Origin: Pyrrhosoma nymphula
Lineage: Eukaryota > Arthropoda > Insecta > Odonata > Coenagrionidae
Direction of reading: 5' to 3'
Assembly (NCBI GenBank): GCA_963573305.1
Contig: OY754331.1
Location: forward strand, 8,528,868-8,592,867
Length of the DNA stretch: 64,000 bases
Below are positions 1 through 11,250 of the stretch, piece by piece; the stretch's first letter is position 1, and each line of letters begins with the position of its first letter. The translations under genes were made by a program, and so were the position numbers. The notes under the pieces were generated by a model that saw only the letters and a list, made by a program, of their open reading frames with translations, was not told where the DNA came from and did no database searches.

Positions 1-1222
1 AAGCGGTCAATACGAAATAAGGTAGCCGCGCTACAGTTTTTTAGATATTAGTACCTGCCTCATATTTTATTTTTATGGTTGTTACCACCATTATGGTATT
101 GATAATACAGCCGTTTACAAAACCTCTGGCTTCCTGAGTGAAAATCTGCTTTCTTGACATAACATCCTTGTTAGATAAAATTCAAAGCACATAGCACAAA
201 GCATATACTCTTAATGGAAGGCGCATTATTTTGGGTGGCGATCTGGATTTCTAAGGGATTGAGTTCTCACCATTTGTTTACCTTCTTTCATCCACTTTAT
301 CACCACATGACATTCCTCCAGGTGATGGTCGCATTTAAGGCTACGTTCTCATGGTCAAGCAGCATCTAGAAAGTCCAACCATGTTTGAGTATTACCCGTC
401 AGAGTTCAAGGTCTTTTCCTAAGTATTTGTTGATGGGTATGGCCTGGCCCAAGTCAAAAAGGCACAATCCTTGATCAGCTGCGCCAAATATTCTCTCTGG
501 AAGACTGTTGACAAATAGAGCCCTACTTCATGAAACGGTCATTAATTCTAAGCCAAAGAAAGCCTTCAACTAAGTACACACCGATGCTCCCTCAACATTT
601 GTATTGGTACTACGTACATGGTGGCATTGAATGACTCGAGGCTAATGTCTCTGTTTACAAATATTTCACAGGACCTTCCAAGGTGATGAATATCTACCTA
701 ATGATTTATATGAGGTTCCCAGCATGGAAGACTCCTCGTGACCTTTACCTCTTAATTTTTGTCAAAGAACTGCTGATAATTTGGCTAAACATGTGAAAAC
801 CTGGCGACCCCGAACATAGGTTTTGGGAATAACATTTCCCTTGATGTGATGACGAGGGTGTATTGCCTACATTTTAACTCTGTCACTGTACACGGAAGTG
901 ACCCATAACCTCAACAAACGAAAGGTATACGACGCTTTATTTCGCAATTATATACTGAATCTTCATTTCGGTTGGTATATTGCTCGATGATCATTCAATA
1001 TATTTTTGTGACACGGTAGTCGTACGTATTAGTTATGAATTATTGTTGTTTACTCTTTATTACGCAGTAAGTCAAAACCTTTGTAACTGAGTAAACATAT
1101 AGGGTCCCAAAAATTGGCTGGCTGTCGGTTTAGTTAGTATATTAAACCCCATGGTCACTGAGTACGTCTGGCAGGCGAAGCGAACCCAGGTTAATGAATA
1201 TTAATGACTGTACATATACGTA
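1..1222. other. AT-rich sequence, no gene recognised
   Basis: I translated the more promising stretches (about 200-860) and found only short frames broken by stops, with no recognisable motif. No tRNA, tandem repeat or inverted repeat was seen. It ends at the TTAA target site of the piggyBac element that follows. Confidence 0.5.
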
Positions 1223-1262
1223 TTAACACTAGAATGACCGGGGACGGTCAATTGACCGTTCG
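1223..1262 (+). repeat. piggyBac left end: TTAA, 15-bp TIR and 16-bp palindrome
   Basis: TTAA at 1223-1226 is followed by the TIR at 1227-1241 and by a perfect 16-bp palindrome at 1244-1259 (ACGGTCAATTGACCGT). The palindrome begins 3 nt after the TIR, so the left tip is compact. Confidence 0.9.
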
Positions 1263-1406
1263 CGTTTTTCTTTCGCGTACCATTTCGTTATCTTTCGATT
1301 TATGAGGCTGAGTTTTTTTGACTTTTAATATTTTGGGACAAGTAATGCAATAGTGAAGTTTTTTTTGGGGGGGATGCTTCAAGTCAAGAGCAATGCCAGC
1401 TTTTAC

Positions 1407-1439
1407 CTACAATGACCGCGAGAGGTCAATTGACCGTTC
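1407..1439 (+). repeat. piggyBac left internal (subterminal) repeat
   Basis: This 33-nt block is an inverted copy of the right-end subterminal block at 3509-3541 (30 of 33 positions agree by eye). It contains the palindrome GGTCAATTGACC at 1424-1435. It lies about 165 bp inside the left TIR, whereas its partner lies only about 15 bp inside the right TIR. Asymmetric internal repeats are typical of piggyBac ends and probably bind transposase. Confidence 0.8.
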
Positions 1440-1939
1440 TTGCATTTTATACCGTTATTTAGATCTCTTTATCGATTATTGGTGTCAATTGTGTCAAATA
1501 TCATAGCGTGCACCTTATCACAAACGCACACCACTCAAGTTTGACCCTTATGTATTCACAACTTTTTTTACATATGATTTTACCGTTTATGTGAAGGAGA
1601 GACATATTAGAAAATCACAGTCTGTTGCGTCATAAAGAGTCGCTACTAAACATTTTATGGGCAGTGGTGATCACTTCTTTAGCTGAAATGTGCTGCTACG
1701 TTTGTGCGTAGCTGCTGGCAGGCAAGCCTGGCGCCGCCGCACCCCGCTGCCCCTGACTGCCGTGTAGCCTGTAGGGCTGACCGTGAGAGCCCGGGGAAGA
1801 CCTTTCCGCGGCATGTTACAATACGCGACGGTATGCGAAACGCTCCATGGGGAACGGCTCCCCCCTTTCTAGTTTGCAGTTGTTTGTCTGTGAACCTATA
1901 CTTAGGCTCATAAAAATAAACAGAAAATGAGGCGCTTCG

Positions 1940-3166
1940 CGTAAAAGGCGATGACAACAGGTGGAGGAACTTTGGAGGAACTTGGCGCTTTTATTTCCAT
2001 ACTGTACGCGCGCGGGGCGTATTGCCCACGGTAATTACTTATCCATTCGTTGTGGGACGAAAAATGGATGCCCGCTTCCTTCTCCAAAACGATGGGAAGA
2101 AATAGGTTCAAGGAAATCATAAAATTTCTAAGATTCAATGAAAAGGCAACCAGGCTTCAACGGAAGAGAACTGACAAATTTTGTCTCGCATCTAAGATAT
2201 AGTTCAAGTTCATAGAGAGCTGTATCGCCTGCTATAAGCCTACTGAGAACATTACCATAGACGAACAATTGTTCCCATTCAAGTGTAGAAATCCCTTTAC
2301 CCAATTCATGGGTAACAAGTCATACAAGTATGGAGTAAAGTACTAGATAGCAACAGATGCAAAGGAACGTTACGTGCTGAATGCTTTCCCATACCTGGGA
2401 AAGCACGAGTTGAGACCAACAGATCAGCGAGTCCCGGAAAATGCTACCCTGCGCCTGCTCGAACCGTTCTTGGGTAAGTGTAGAAATGTCACAACGGATA
2501 ATTTTTTCACATCTTTGTTCCAAGCTAAATAGCTTGCAAAACGCAAGACAGTATTGTTGGTACTCTCAACAACATTCGAAGAGAAGTTCCTCCCTTTGGA
2601 AGAAAGCTAAAGATCCTTTACACACTACAGTTATTTACGAACATGACAGCGTTATCTTGACTTTTTACCAAAGTAAATCTTCCAAGAATGTGCTGATCCT
2701 TAGCGGCATGCACTCAGGGATAACCATCAATGAGGTTTCTGAATAGAAAAAACCAGAGACAGTTGAATTCTACAACGCAACCAAGTGTAGAGTTCACACT
2801 GTTGATGAAATGTGTCGCAAATACAGTGTCCGGGCCGGGGCACGCCGATCGCCTGACCACGTGTTTTACAATATACTTGACTTAGCAATAATAAATGCAA
2901 ATACGTTTTACAGGCTTGCATATGGCTCCAAGATGTGCCGTAGAACTTTCATTATGAAAGTAGTTGAGGAGCTATCCGCATTTTATATTGAGTAAAGACT
3001 TGTCGTTCAACCTTTGGGAACTCTTCCTTCATTAGGCAAGGTTCGCAAGCAATGCCAGATTGGTCTCTGTAATCAGAACAATACAAAGTATATTTTCTCA
3101 AGATGCTACAAATACATGTGTTGACACTGTGAAAGTAACCAGAAAATTTGCAAAAAGTGCTCATAA
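1940..3166 (+). pseudogene. piggyBac transposase, decayed
   Basis: Would encode the DDE/DDD transposase that cuts and rejoins DNA at TTAA. Reading through the breaks, the N-terminal part has the piggyBac pattern LGAFISILYARG... followed by SLWDEKW and MGRNRFKEIIKFLRFN (about 1970-2145). The first catalytic Asp is in TIDEQLFPF (codon at 2260), the second in VTTDNFFTS (2497), and the likely third in TVDEM (2804), followed by the family block ARRSPDHVFYNILDLAIINA. A C-terminal Cys/His-rich cluster (CQIGLCN...RCYKYMC...HC...CKKC, 3054-3160) matches the usual zinc-binding tail. Breaks: TAG at 2200, 2344 and 2530, a frame change between 2530 and 2570, TAG at 2744, TAA at 2993 and TGA at 3122; the last stop is TAA at 3164. 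A further disruption lies near 2030. The start is not identifiable; a GC-rich stretch at 1700-1870 precedes it. It is a pseudogene beyond doubt. Confidence 0.9.
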
Positions 3167-3508
3167 GAGTAAAGAAATACCTCGAGACCGCATTTGTAGC
3201 GTTTCACTGTAACGCTGTCTTTTCTAATTCATTTTTCTCCGATATCATGTTTTTATCTAATAAAAGTACTATAAATAACGTGTTTTGAAATGTTACTTGT
3301 GTTTTAAAACACATGACATTATTTTTACCGATGCAAATGAGACATTTTTATTTTACAATTAAAAATTTTATCAGTGTAATTAAAATTTTTTGCAGCGTGC
3401 AATTTTTTCCTAACACTACACCTAATCGTAACACATTATCAGAAAATTCTACACTCGTTAGAAAAACATTACGAAGGGAAAACGTACGATAGAGCGCAAG
3501 AAAAGGGG

Positions 3509-3574
3509 GAACGGTCAATTGACCGCTGGCGGTCATAGTAGGTATGCGGCTTACTCCGGTCATTCTAGTGTTAA
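3509..3574 (-). repeat. piggyBac right end: subterminal repeat, TIR and TTAA
   Basis: It contains the palindrome CGGTCAATTGACCG at 3512-3525 inside the 33-nt subterminal repeat (3509-3541), then the 15-bp TIR at 3556-3570 and TTAA at 3571-3574. Confidence 0.9.
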
Positions 3575-3800
3575 TAGGTGTAAATAAGTTAAAACATGTG
3601 GTCACCGAGCTCGTCTAAGAGACAAAACAAGTAAGATACATGAGCTTGGCAATGGTTCATCGATGGTAATGGCCTGATGTGGCCAATGGCAATATGTTGT
3701 TGTCTATTATATAATATCGTAATATATGTGATATCAGTACTTCTTTCCTAATTGGCACGCTTAGCTGATGGATCATCATGGATTCCAATGTGGTCGTTAT
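3575..3800. other. AT-rich flank between two piggyBac remnants
   Basis: No gene or repeat recognised. The next element begins somewhere between about 3780 and 3875. Confidence 0.4.
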
Positions 3801-3874
3801 GAAAATCAAGAAATAGAAGTCGTGGTTACTCTCTATTTACAGGAGTTTGAACTGATTTTTGGTTAAATGAATGC

Positions 3875-4632
3875 TTGGATGATTTTATACACCATTGTTG
3901 TTTGCATTCGCTCGGAACCACTCGGTACCATTACCTTAGGGAACTGCTAAAGAGAGATAAAATCCTAGAAAAGCGCGAAAGTGATTTTGTCCAGTGCCAT
4001 GATATTTCCGTAACGAAATGGAAAGACCATGGAAAGAAATCCGTGTCAGATATAAGCAGCATGCATAACCCTTCCATGAAAACCAAAGTTCTAAGAAGAA
4101 ATAAAAATGGTGAGCAGGGGAGTGTTGACTGTCCTCAAGTCATAGCAGATTATAATAAATTCATGGGAGGAGTAGACAATTTTGACCAACACATGTCACA
4201 TTATTCGATACTTCAAAAATCAAGAAAATGGTGGCTCAAACTCTTCTATTACTTCTTAGATTGCCGCGTAGTGAATTCATACGTTCTCTGCCGAGAAGAA
4301 TCGAAGAAAAATAAGTAGAAACACCACTCGCATTTGCAATACAGGAGCCTTTTGGTAGACCAGCTGATTAGGAAATTCTCTAACAGAAAACGCCCAGGCC
4401 CTGCACCAGGAAAAGGGTTTGATAGAAAAAGGAATATCCGGCAGGACACTTGACTTCGGAAAATTCAGTAAGATTGGTGAATGTAGGGGTTCATTTACCA
4501 AAATAGGTCCAAAAATATCGACGCTGTGCTTAGTGCAGTACAAAAGCTAAATAATAACGAAGTAATATGATCTGTGAAAAGTGTAATGTTGCCTTGTGCA
4601 AAAATTGTTTTTCTCAATTTCACAAAGTATAA
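3875..4632 (+). pseudogene. piggyBac (PGBD4-like) transposase, C-terminal fragment
   Basis: The open frame 3875-4318 (147 aa) carries family landmarks in order: LKRDKILEKRESDFVQ, then ISVTKWKDHGKK, then VIADYNKFMGGVDNFDQ, which holds the third catalytic Asp, then SRKWWLKLFYYFLD and VVNSY. The first two catalytic Asp blocks are missing. After the stop at 4316-4318 the frame decays, but the end of the Cys-rich tail is recognisable at 4567-4632 (ICEKCNVALCKNCFSQFHK then TAA). The ATG at 3875 is simply the first in the frame. Inferred to be non-functional as a transposase. Confidence 0.85.
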
Positions 4633-4878
4633 ATTGGCATTACCTGTAAAAGACTTGAATTTTGGCATGAGATTGTTGATCAAAACCACGAATTATATTT
4701 TAATGCAATATTTGTATTTTTTGAGTATTTGTAATATTTGTATATTTCGACACTAAAAAAATGATAAAAATCCTAAGTATTTACTTCTTAAACGATTCAT
4801 AGGTTGTTGCTAAAATTTAAAAAGCTAGTAATTAATATTACTTTTAACAACTTTTCTCTGTAGACTCATTTCCTTCTA

Positions 4879-4956
4879 GGTGGGAAATTATTATCCCAGC
4901 GCCCACACATAACATTTAGTAGTGCGAAAGAGTCATTGGGATAATTATTTCCCACC
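4879..4956. repeat. 20-bp inverted repeat in the 3' part of a piggyBac element
   Basis: Arms 4879-4898 (GGTGGGAAATTATTATCCCA) and 4937-4956 are inverted copies with one mismatch, separated by 38 nt. Position between the transposase stop and the 3' TTAA suggests a subterminal transposase-binding repeat. Confidence 0.75.
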
Positions 4957-5090
4957 CTGTTTTTTGTCAAATTTGAAAAAATAAAAGAAAAAAATATATA
5001 TATACTGCATCTTGCATGACTAAGCATCGCCAAAATAGAAAAAAACCCAGAATTTTTTGATTCCCAGAGTTATGTCCTATAAAGGGTTAA

Positions 5091-6090
5091 GATATGATAT
5101 GTGATAAAATGATTATGTTAGCAGTAAATATTTTCTCGTGTTTGAAGTTGAACTTGAAATCGCTTGCCTCTATTTTAATCTCTGTCGACTACGAAAAGGA
5201 AGAATATCTAACTGATGTCTGCATCACTTTTTATTAAGTGATACATAGTTCCCATAAGACATAATGTTACTGTACTCCAATATTTCTGTGCATATTCAAG
5301 TGAAGAAAATATTCGTTTTTTTAGTATTATTGCTCCAAATATCGACTTTTTTTAGTTACATGTCATACCTGAGCTTTATTCAATTATTCATCTTGATCCT
5401 TCTCTGGTTATGATCATACGGAATATTAAATCATTACAGTCAAGTTCACAAAGGTGTCATGTTTTAGCATGATAAATTCTCATGACTTATTAATGCATTC
5501 ATTTGGACTTGATTCACGTATGCCTAAGGTAAAGTTTGGCTGCTGGAATGACATCCATCTCACTGACGCAGTACAATTCTGAAACTGGCTAAAACCACAT
5601 ATCTGTAAAAATTCACCACGTAGATATTATACCTTTAAATATTCGTAAAATTAATTATAATGCTGAAAAAGGCCAAGTTCTCCGAGTTTGATGTTCAAAA
5701 TTGTTAGAATTACTGTGATTGATTGTGGAACATCTGTTTGCAAAATCCGTACTTTCTCGTAAATTGTGCAAAATAACATCTCTATTGCAGTCCATAGCAG
5801 ATATTTTGGAAAGTTCGCATAATTTTACAGCCTTCCGCCCACCACTAGATCCTCAGTCAACCCTCTAGTTTAATTCTTACATAAACTTCTTTGAATATCA
5901 ATATGAATTTCATGGGAATACAGCCTGAGGAAAGATAAATTAATATTGTTAGTTTTATTTCATCTGAAACTAGCTCTCTTTTTGATAAACTTAACTGTTC
6001 TTGAGGTATCTACCTAGCATTTATCATTAATTTACAATTATCAATTGTGGATTCGACGGAATAATATTGAAATTGGCTTCTTGTTGACCT
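5091..6090. other. AT-rich, no gene recognised
   Basis: Only short frames with many stops. A short (AT)n run near 4998-5011 lies just upstream, inside the element. Nothing else seen. Confidence 0.5.
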
Positions 6091-6350
6091 CATGATCATC
6101 ATCGGTAGTCATCAATCCGAATATGTGTTTAGTGCAGCTCTCCGCTATACCCTCTTCTTCTCTGCATCAACCACCACTTTTTTACAAACTATTTCACATT
6201 GACGTCCTTCATAATTTTTGCTGAAGTACTCCATTCTTGGTGTTCCTCTATAATTCTTCCCATTTATTCTTCCTTCCAATATTGCTGTCAATAGGCTTTT
6301 TTGATGCACAATGTGTCCAACATGATTGTCTCTCCCTCTTGTTTATCCAT
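6091..6350 (-). mobile_element. 3' end of a LINE (RTE/CR1-like), minus strand
   Basis: On the minus strand the translation contains the post-RT C-terminal pattern VGHIVHQKSLLTAILEGRIN, then GKNYRGTPRMEYFSK, then a decayed AEKKRV..RAALN block. This pattern (NWIGHIxRHxSLLxxxxEGxIxGKxxRGRPR) is typical of the extreme C-terminus of RTE/CR1-type non-LTR retrotransposons. It ends in a GATGATGATCATG-type run at 6091-6105, consistent with a simple-repeat 3' tail. Severely 5' truncated and carrying stops, so dead. Confidence 0.75.
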
Positions 6351-8640
6351 CGGAGGATATTTGAAAAAATGCGGATAAAGCTACCGTAAATATGTCGTAT
6401 CGTGTCAATGTACGGTAAACAGTAATAGGTAATATGATAATTTCATCCAGCGCCACTTAGCGTAATGCTGGTAGTGCTTTAATAAATAGACGCGGTAAGT
6501 AGATTAGGTGGTTGGAGGTAAAAACTCCGAACTCATACTCTAAACCTGCTGTGATTCTTTTTTGGGGATCAGTGACAAAGTGAAAGACAGGATCCGTGAT
6601 TCTGGGATAGCAGGTGTCACGATAATTAATGGCTTCATGTAGATATTAGCAGAGAATTTTATTTTTTCTGCTGCTTTATGAGACCTGGTGCCGGAGATGT
6701 TCCAATGAAAACTCCCACTTGGAGCCAGAAAGAGATCATTTTGAGTATAGTATTTTGACTATCGGATGAGACGTAAAGTTGTAAGGCCGTTTTTCATATA
6801 TGCAATGCCATTCCGTGTTCTTCATGACTCTTTAGCTGTTCCCAAAATAATAATTTCCTTTTTAACCTATCCAAATTGCAGTAATTGATCTCAGTAACTG
6901 GTATTTTCCCTAAATAATCAAAACGAACTGACATTGAACACGTAAATGAAAAATTGGGAATTATTAAATAATACTGGCTGGTAAATTACTTTATTATTTT
7001 ATTTTGCTTGAATAAATTTATTTTTCATTTCTTGTTTAGAAAAAAATGCAGACAAGGAGACGTCTTATTGATTTCAAAGTAGAAAGCCATAAAACTCATT
7101 ACACCGGGTAAACTATTTTTTTCAAGAGGGTTACGTAGGGAAAAACCCTCTTCACGCATCCAAAGCCTGAGGTTGTCATCAATGCTTCATTCACTATGCT
7201 GCTGCAACCCCAGTGGCTCATCCATAAGAGCATTCATTCGATTGCTTTACCCTAGGTTTTGTCAACGGGATTTGCCTCATCTTAGCTTCTGAGGTCATCA
7301 AATCGTCCTATAAAACGCGTCATGCACATACAGACATGACAATTGGATGAACTACAAAAGTTGTTGCCACTGTTGCTGTTACCGTCTAGGACTAGTGGCC
7401 TAGGACTCGCACCTATTGCCACTTGGCCATTCAACACAATAAAATAATGAAGGATGAGAATTGCTCGAAGAAAGGGAAAACGATTATGGCTATGTGAAGC
7501 GCTTCTTTTCCGATGGACTGAAGTCTCTACCACACATTAAAGATTGCCATATCTTCCTTAGATTAACGGAAATCTTCCCCGCAGGACTGGAAGAAGAATA
7601 ATTTGCAATAATTGTAGACATGGGGAATTTGAGTATCTAATTGCTTGCGCATTAGATTTTTTCCGTGTCTCTTACCCTCTTTCACGTAACAATATGTCTA
7701 TGGTTAAAATTCAATATCATCAATGTAATTTTGTAAATAAAACGAATCCACGATCTTAAACGTATGCGTAGGTTAAATCTCACCTAGGATGGGTACGTCT
7801 TAAAAAAACATCAATATGATTTCGATAAATAAACGTGTGTATCAAAAATTAAGATGAAGGAATAATTAACTTCAAAAATTAATGCTTTAGATTAATATAG
7901 GATATATTAAACTAAAGCAAACTATTTGTTTGATTTTTGTTGTTAAGCAGCCAGTAACAGGTATTCTCGGCTCTCTTTTGGAAAGTAAAAGACTTATGAC
8001 TATCTCAGGTTCGGCGAAAACAAGACGTAACGTGATTTGAAAATCAGCAATAAAACAAAGTGAGAAAAATTATCAACTCAATTTACTTATTATTCCAGAA
8101 TTTTCGAAGTTATTCTTTAGAATGTGTTGGAGAATTGACTGATGTCTCCATGGAGGGTAGTAAACAAAACTTAGTTAACTGATTTTCTGTAATAATATTG
8201 CTTCGTCACATGAGTCTGCAGAAATTAATAAATATTCTATCCTGTACATTTTTCTACAGTGAAACTTGAGTAATCGTGGCACCTATAATTCCAAAGCGAC
8301 AAATCCTGTCTCCCAGTTTGGCACCGATCACCATAGAATGTACATTGCGGGTTAAAAGAGTTTGAAGCATACTTGGGTCCCATTTCCATTCAACTCTTCT
8401 GTCTTTGGACGCTTATGTCATATAAAAATAATAGTTCTCATGAACTTCTTTCAGAATGTTCTTAATGTCATCCCAGGATATTAGTGAAATGGAATTAAAT
8501 GCGAAGAAATGGTTTTATAAAACAGAAACAACATAAAAGAAACCGTAGATGAAATCCAAGCTGAAGAACTGGAAGAAGCACTAAAAATATTTAAATATAG
8601 TTAAGTTCCCGGGATTGAAAATATAAATAATGAAAAAATA
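6351..8640. other. AT-rich, no gene recognised
   Basis: Scattered short frames only. The longest (7282-7533, minus) shows no recognisable motif and is probably chance. Confidence 0.5.
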
Positions 8641-9240
8641 TTTAGACGACGAGTGAATTACAACTCCTCGGCACTAATCCACTCATTGGAACCCTATGTG
8701 TGTCCCTCGGCTCAAATCTGATCAAGATGCCCCTCTCTGGTTCTGGATCGCTAGGGCTCACCCAAGTGGAAATGCAGGCGAGTAGATTACTTAGTGGGGT
8801 TGGATCCCCTCCTAACATAGTGCACCCCAACCCCTGGCTCTCCAGCTCTCCTAAGCCTTGAATATAGCATCGCCGCTCGCGAAAGCTCTCCAAAGCGTCG
8901 ATCGACGAAACCTGCTTCCCACAAGGGTATCCATCGAGGAGTGGGTGATATCGGCTCTGGAGGTGCCGCGGAGCAGGGAGGATGCATTAAACCTGTCCTG
9001 TCTGGGGGTGGCCATCTAACAGGCTGATGTACTCTCCCCCTACCACCCTTCTCCCTTCCATCCTCTCCCTTCAATCATCCCTTATCATGACGGCCCGCAC
9101 CGGTTACAAATGCAAAGGTCTTTCAATAGTCGTGTCACCACAGATACGACCAACATGGTTTCACAAGGTCGAAAACCCCTCCACCCTGCCAATATGTTTC
9201 TCAAATATGTTACCCATGTCGGGGTTGTGATACTTGTGCA
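8641..9240. other. GC-richer unresolved block
   Basis: Base composition rises sharply against the AT-rich surroundings and three open frames overlap on both strands (8642-8893 and 8787-9074 minus, 9027-9230 plus). None has a recognisable domain and none has a clear coding advantage over the others. It could be an unknown repeat or a non-coding regulatory region. Confidence 0.3.
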
Positions 9241-10600
9241 GAACGCCCCATGCTAAAATGTACATTCTACCATTGAGTAACGAAAGCTATCAAGATTGGC
9301 GTTGTCAATAGAAGGTGCGGAATAATCTATACAATTTTTTAAAACACAGCATAAGTTCATATTATGGAAATACAAGGTCTCATTAAAATTTAAATACCTC
9401 ATTCAAATTACATTACGCCACAACACGTTGTTTCTTATCGTCAACCTGTATACTGCGACTTTACTAAGCATAATTAATAAAGTCAAATTTATAAAATGTT
9501 CGTAACCTTAGAAATTTCAAACGCGTGGTCATAAATATTATCTCTGATATAACGATGTTGCTGTATTTATGGGTGGTGTCTTGTAGCATCAGAGTGAGTA
9601 AGACGGCATATTGCTTTTCTTCTCGGTGATTGGTTTTACGGTCAAGTGGAGCGAAGCGTCATTTGATTAGCTCGAAATATTATCCTTGAGTAATTATTAG
9701 GGAAATGTCATATAGTTTTCTTTCTTTTAATCTGGTGTTAAATCATTCTCGTAACACTTGTAATGCATGAGTAATAAGGATAAATAGTGAAAGGATCTAT
9801 TAAAGGATAAACAGACAGCGTTGCAATGGTTCGTGGAGGGGGGGTAACTCAAGAAGCTACGTTCCGGGGAACTTAATCTTATCTAGAGTGGCTAATTTAT
9901 CTAAATATAGATGTAGATATTAAATTACTCTGTGGTTTCAGAAACTGCACTGATTTATAACACTAATTTATCTATTTATGACTTGGGTGAGCAGAATTTT
10001 TGCGTCGAGTGGCGGTGAAGTTCACATCCGAAAGAGACACACTTTCTTTATTCTTACGAATAATGGTGATTGCACATTATAAGTTTATTTGCTATTTTGG
10101 GATTTATTTGGCAGTAGGTTAAACATTATTACTCTTATGGGTAACATTATCCTTTAAAAATCCACAGGTACCCGTAAACAAAGTAGTTCCTTGGCCAAGG
10201 AATCATGGAGATGATCGCACCACAGTGCTTTTCGTGACTTCAAAATCCAGTTTAAGAACGATTTTTCATCGAACGGTTGAGCAAATACAGGATTACGAAA
10301 CGTAATTTGCTGTGTTAATAGAGATAAGTAATTAATATGTGGTTACTGTAAGCAGTTTTATTGAAATATTTATTATTTCGAGCCCTATGTTGGTATCGTA
10401 TGCATATTATCAACCACGGGGTATGATGCTCAATAGAGCTGCTTTATTTTAGATTCCAGCGCGTAAAGGAATAGTTAAGAACTTTTTCGCAGCTTGCTGG
10501 TTACAATATTGTTTGGCGCATTGGATAATTCGCTTGGTTGAACCTGATTGTGCTGATAATTGATTTTATATCGTAATTATCCTCTCAAGTCTGTCTTCTG
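9241..10600. other. AT-rich, no gene recognised
   Basis: No motif, repeat or RNA gene seen. Confidence 0.5.
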
Positions 10601-11250
10601 TTCGCCTAATTTCCTGTGGCGAAGCGTAGGTGCGAGGGCCTAGCTTACTCGACTACCTCCCAGTTAATTTGTCTAACCAATAGACTTCGCAGGCGGTGTG
10701 CAATCAAACCACCTCTTGCGTAAGAGAGCACCTCATTGTCTACAGCCATTGGCCCGGTCTAATGGGCTTCCCCCGTTCTTTAGCCACTTGCAACCTACAG
10801 CCAAGCCAGCCGCCTTGGCCCGGGTAACACCTCTTGGCTGAGCGGAGGGAGTGCAAATTGAAAGGGAAACAGGAATATTTTTTTGGAAATTTTTGAGGGT
10901 GGCAAGTCAAGGGAGAGCTGGGCAGAGGCTGAGCTGAGTTGAACAGGGACACTGGGTGGGGGGAGGTGTTGGTGTAGAGGAGGGTGGGGGGCGGTGGGGG
11001 CGTGGGAAGGGGAGTCGGAGGGACCGTTAGCCAATAGCTAGAGGAAGTGGTGATTGAACGGGATGTCTCCGATCCAGCCTCCCCCCCCTAAGCTACTAAA
11101 AGAGAGATTAGTGCATGGATGCCAATGGCACGCAGGAAACAAGGGGGGTTGAACGAATATCGAGTGACAACGACGGCAAGGGGGAAGGAGTGGACGAAGA
11201 AAGACCTCTATTGATGGGAAGAGAGTGACCTAAGACAAAGAGAACGCAAT
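10601..11250. other. GC-rich block with G-tracts
   Basis: Contains a G-rich stretch on the plus strand (10930-11025, GTGGGGGG-type runs) and a short C-run near 11080-11090. Overlapping minus-strand frames here (10740-11034) are low-complexity Pro/Ser translations of the complement and are not convincing genes. A promoter-proximal or quadruplex-forming region is possible. Confidence 0.3.

Larger units (their letters stand above)
1227..3570 (+). mobile_element. complete, inactive piggyBac DNA transposon
   Basis: Seen: a perfect 15-bp terminal inverted repeat (CACTAGAATGACCGG at 1227-1241, its complement at 3556-3570), each end immediately flanked by TTAA (1223-1226 and 3571-3574). TTAA duplication is the hallmark of piggyBac insertion. 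Inside lies a decayed transposase in the same orientation (about 1940-3166). The 2344-bp length is normal for the superfamily. Subterminal palindromes built on GGTCAATTGACC sit inside each end. With at least five in-frame stops and a frameshift in the transposase, the copy cannot move itself, though its ends look intact enough to have been mobilised in trans. Confidence 0.93.
3800..5086 (+). mobile_element. 5'-truncated piggyBac (PGBD4-like) element with 3' end
   Basis: This contains the C-terminal half of a piggyBac transposase (3875-4632), a subterminal inverted repeat (4879-4956) and a likely 3' terminus CCTATAAAGGG ending at 5086, directly followed by TTAA at 5087-5090. Tips reading CCCTTT next to TTAA are common in this superfamily. 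No matching left end is visible upstream, so the copy is truncated. Its transposase resembles a different lineage from the 1.2 kb element and it lacks the GGTCAATTGACC palindromes, so it is a separate insertion. Confidence 0.75.

Noticed and set aside
2441..2746. 101-aa plus frame starting MLPCACSNRS
   Set aside because: Its first part is a shifted reading of the piggyBac transposase; only the part after about 2570 coincides with the transposase frame, so it is covered by the pseudogene.
1146..3618. Similar strings GGTCACTGAGTACGTCT (1150s) and GGTCACCGAGCTCGTCT (3599-3615) flanking the piggyBac element
   Set aside because: Short and imperfect; outside the TTAA duplication and not needed to explain the insertion. 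Possibly a chance match or fragments of another repeat.
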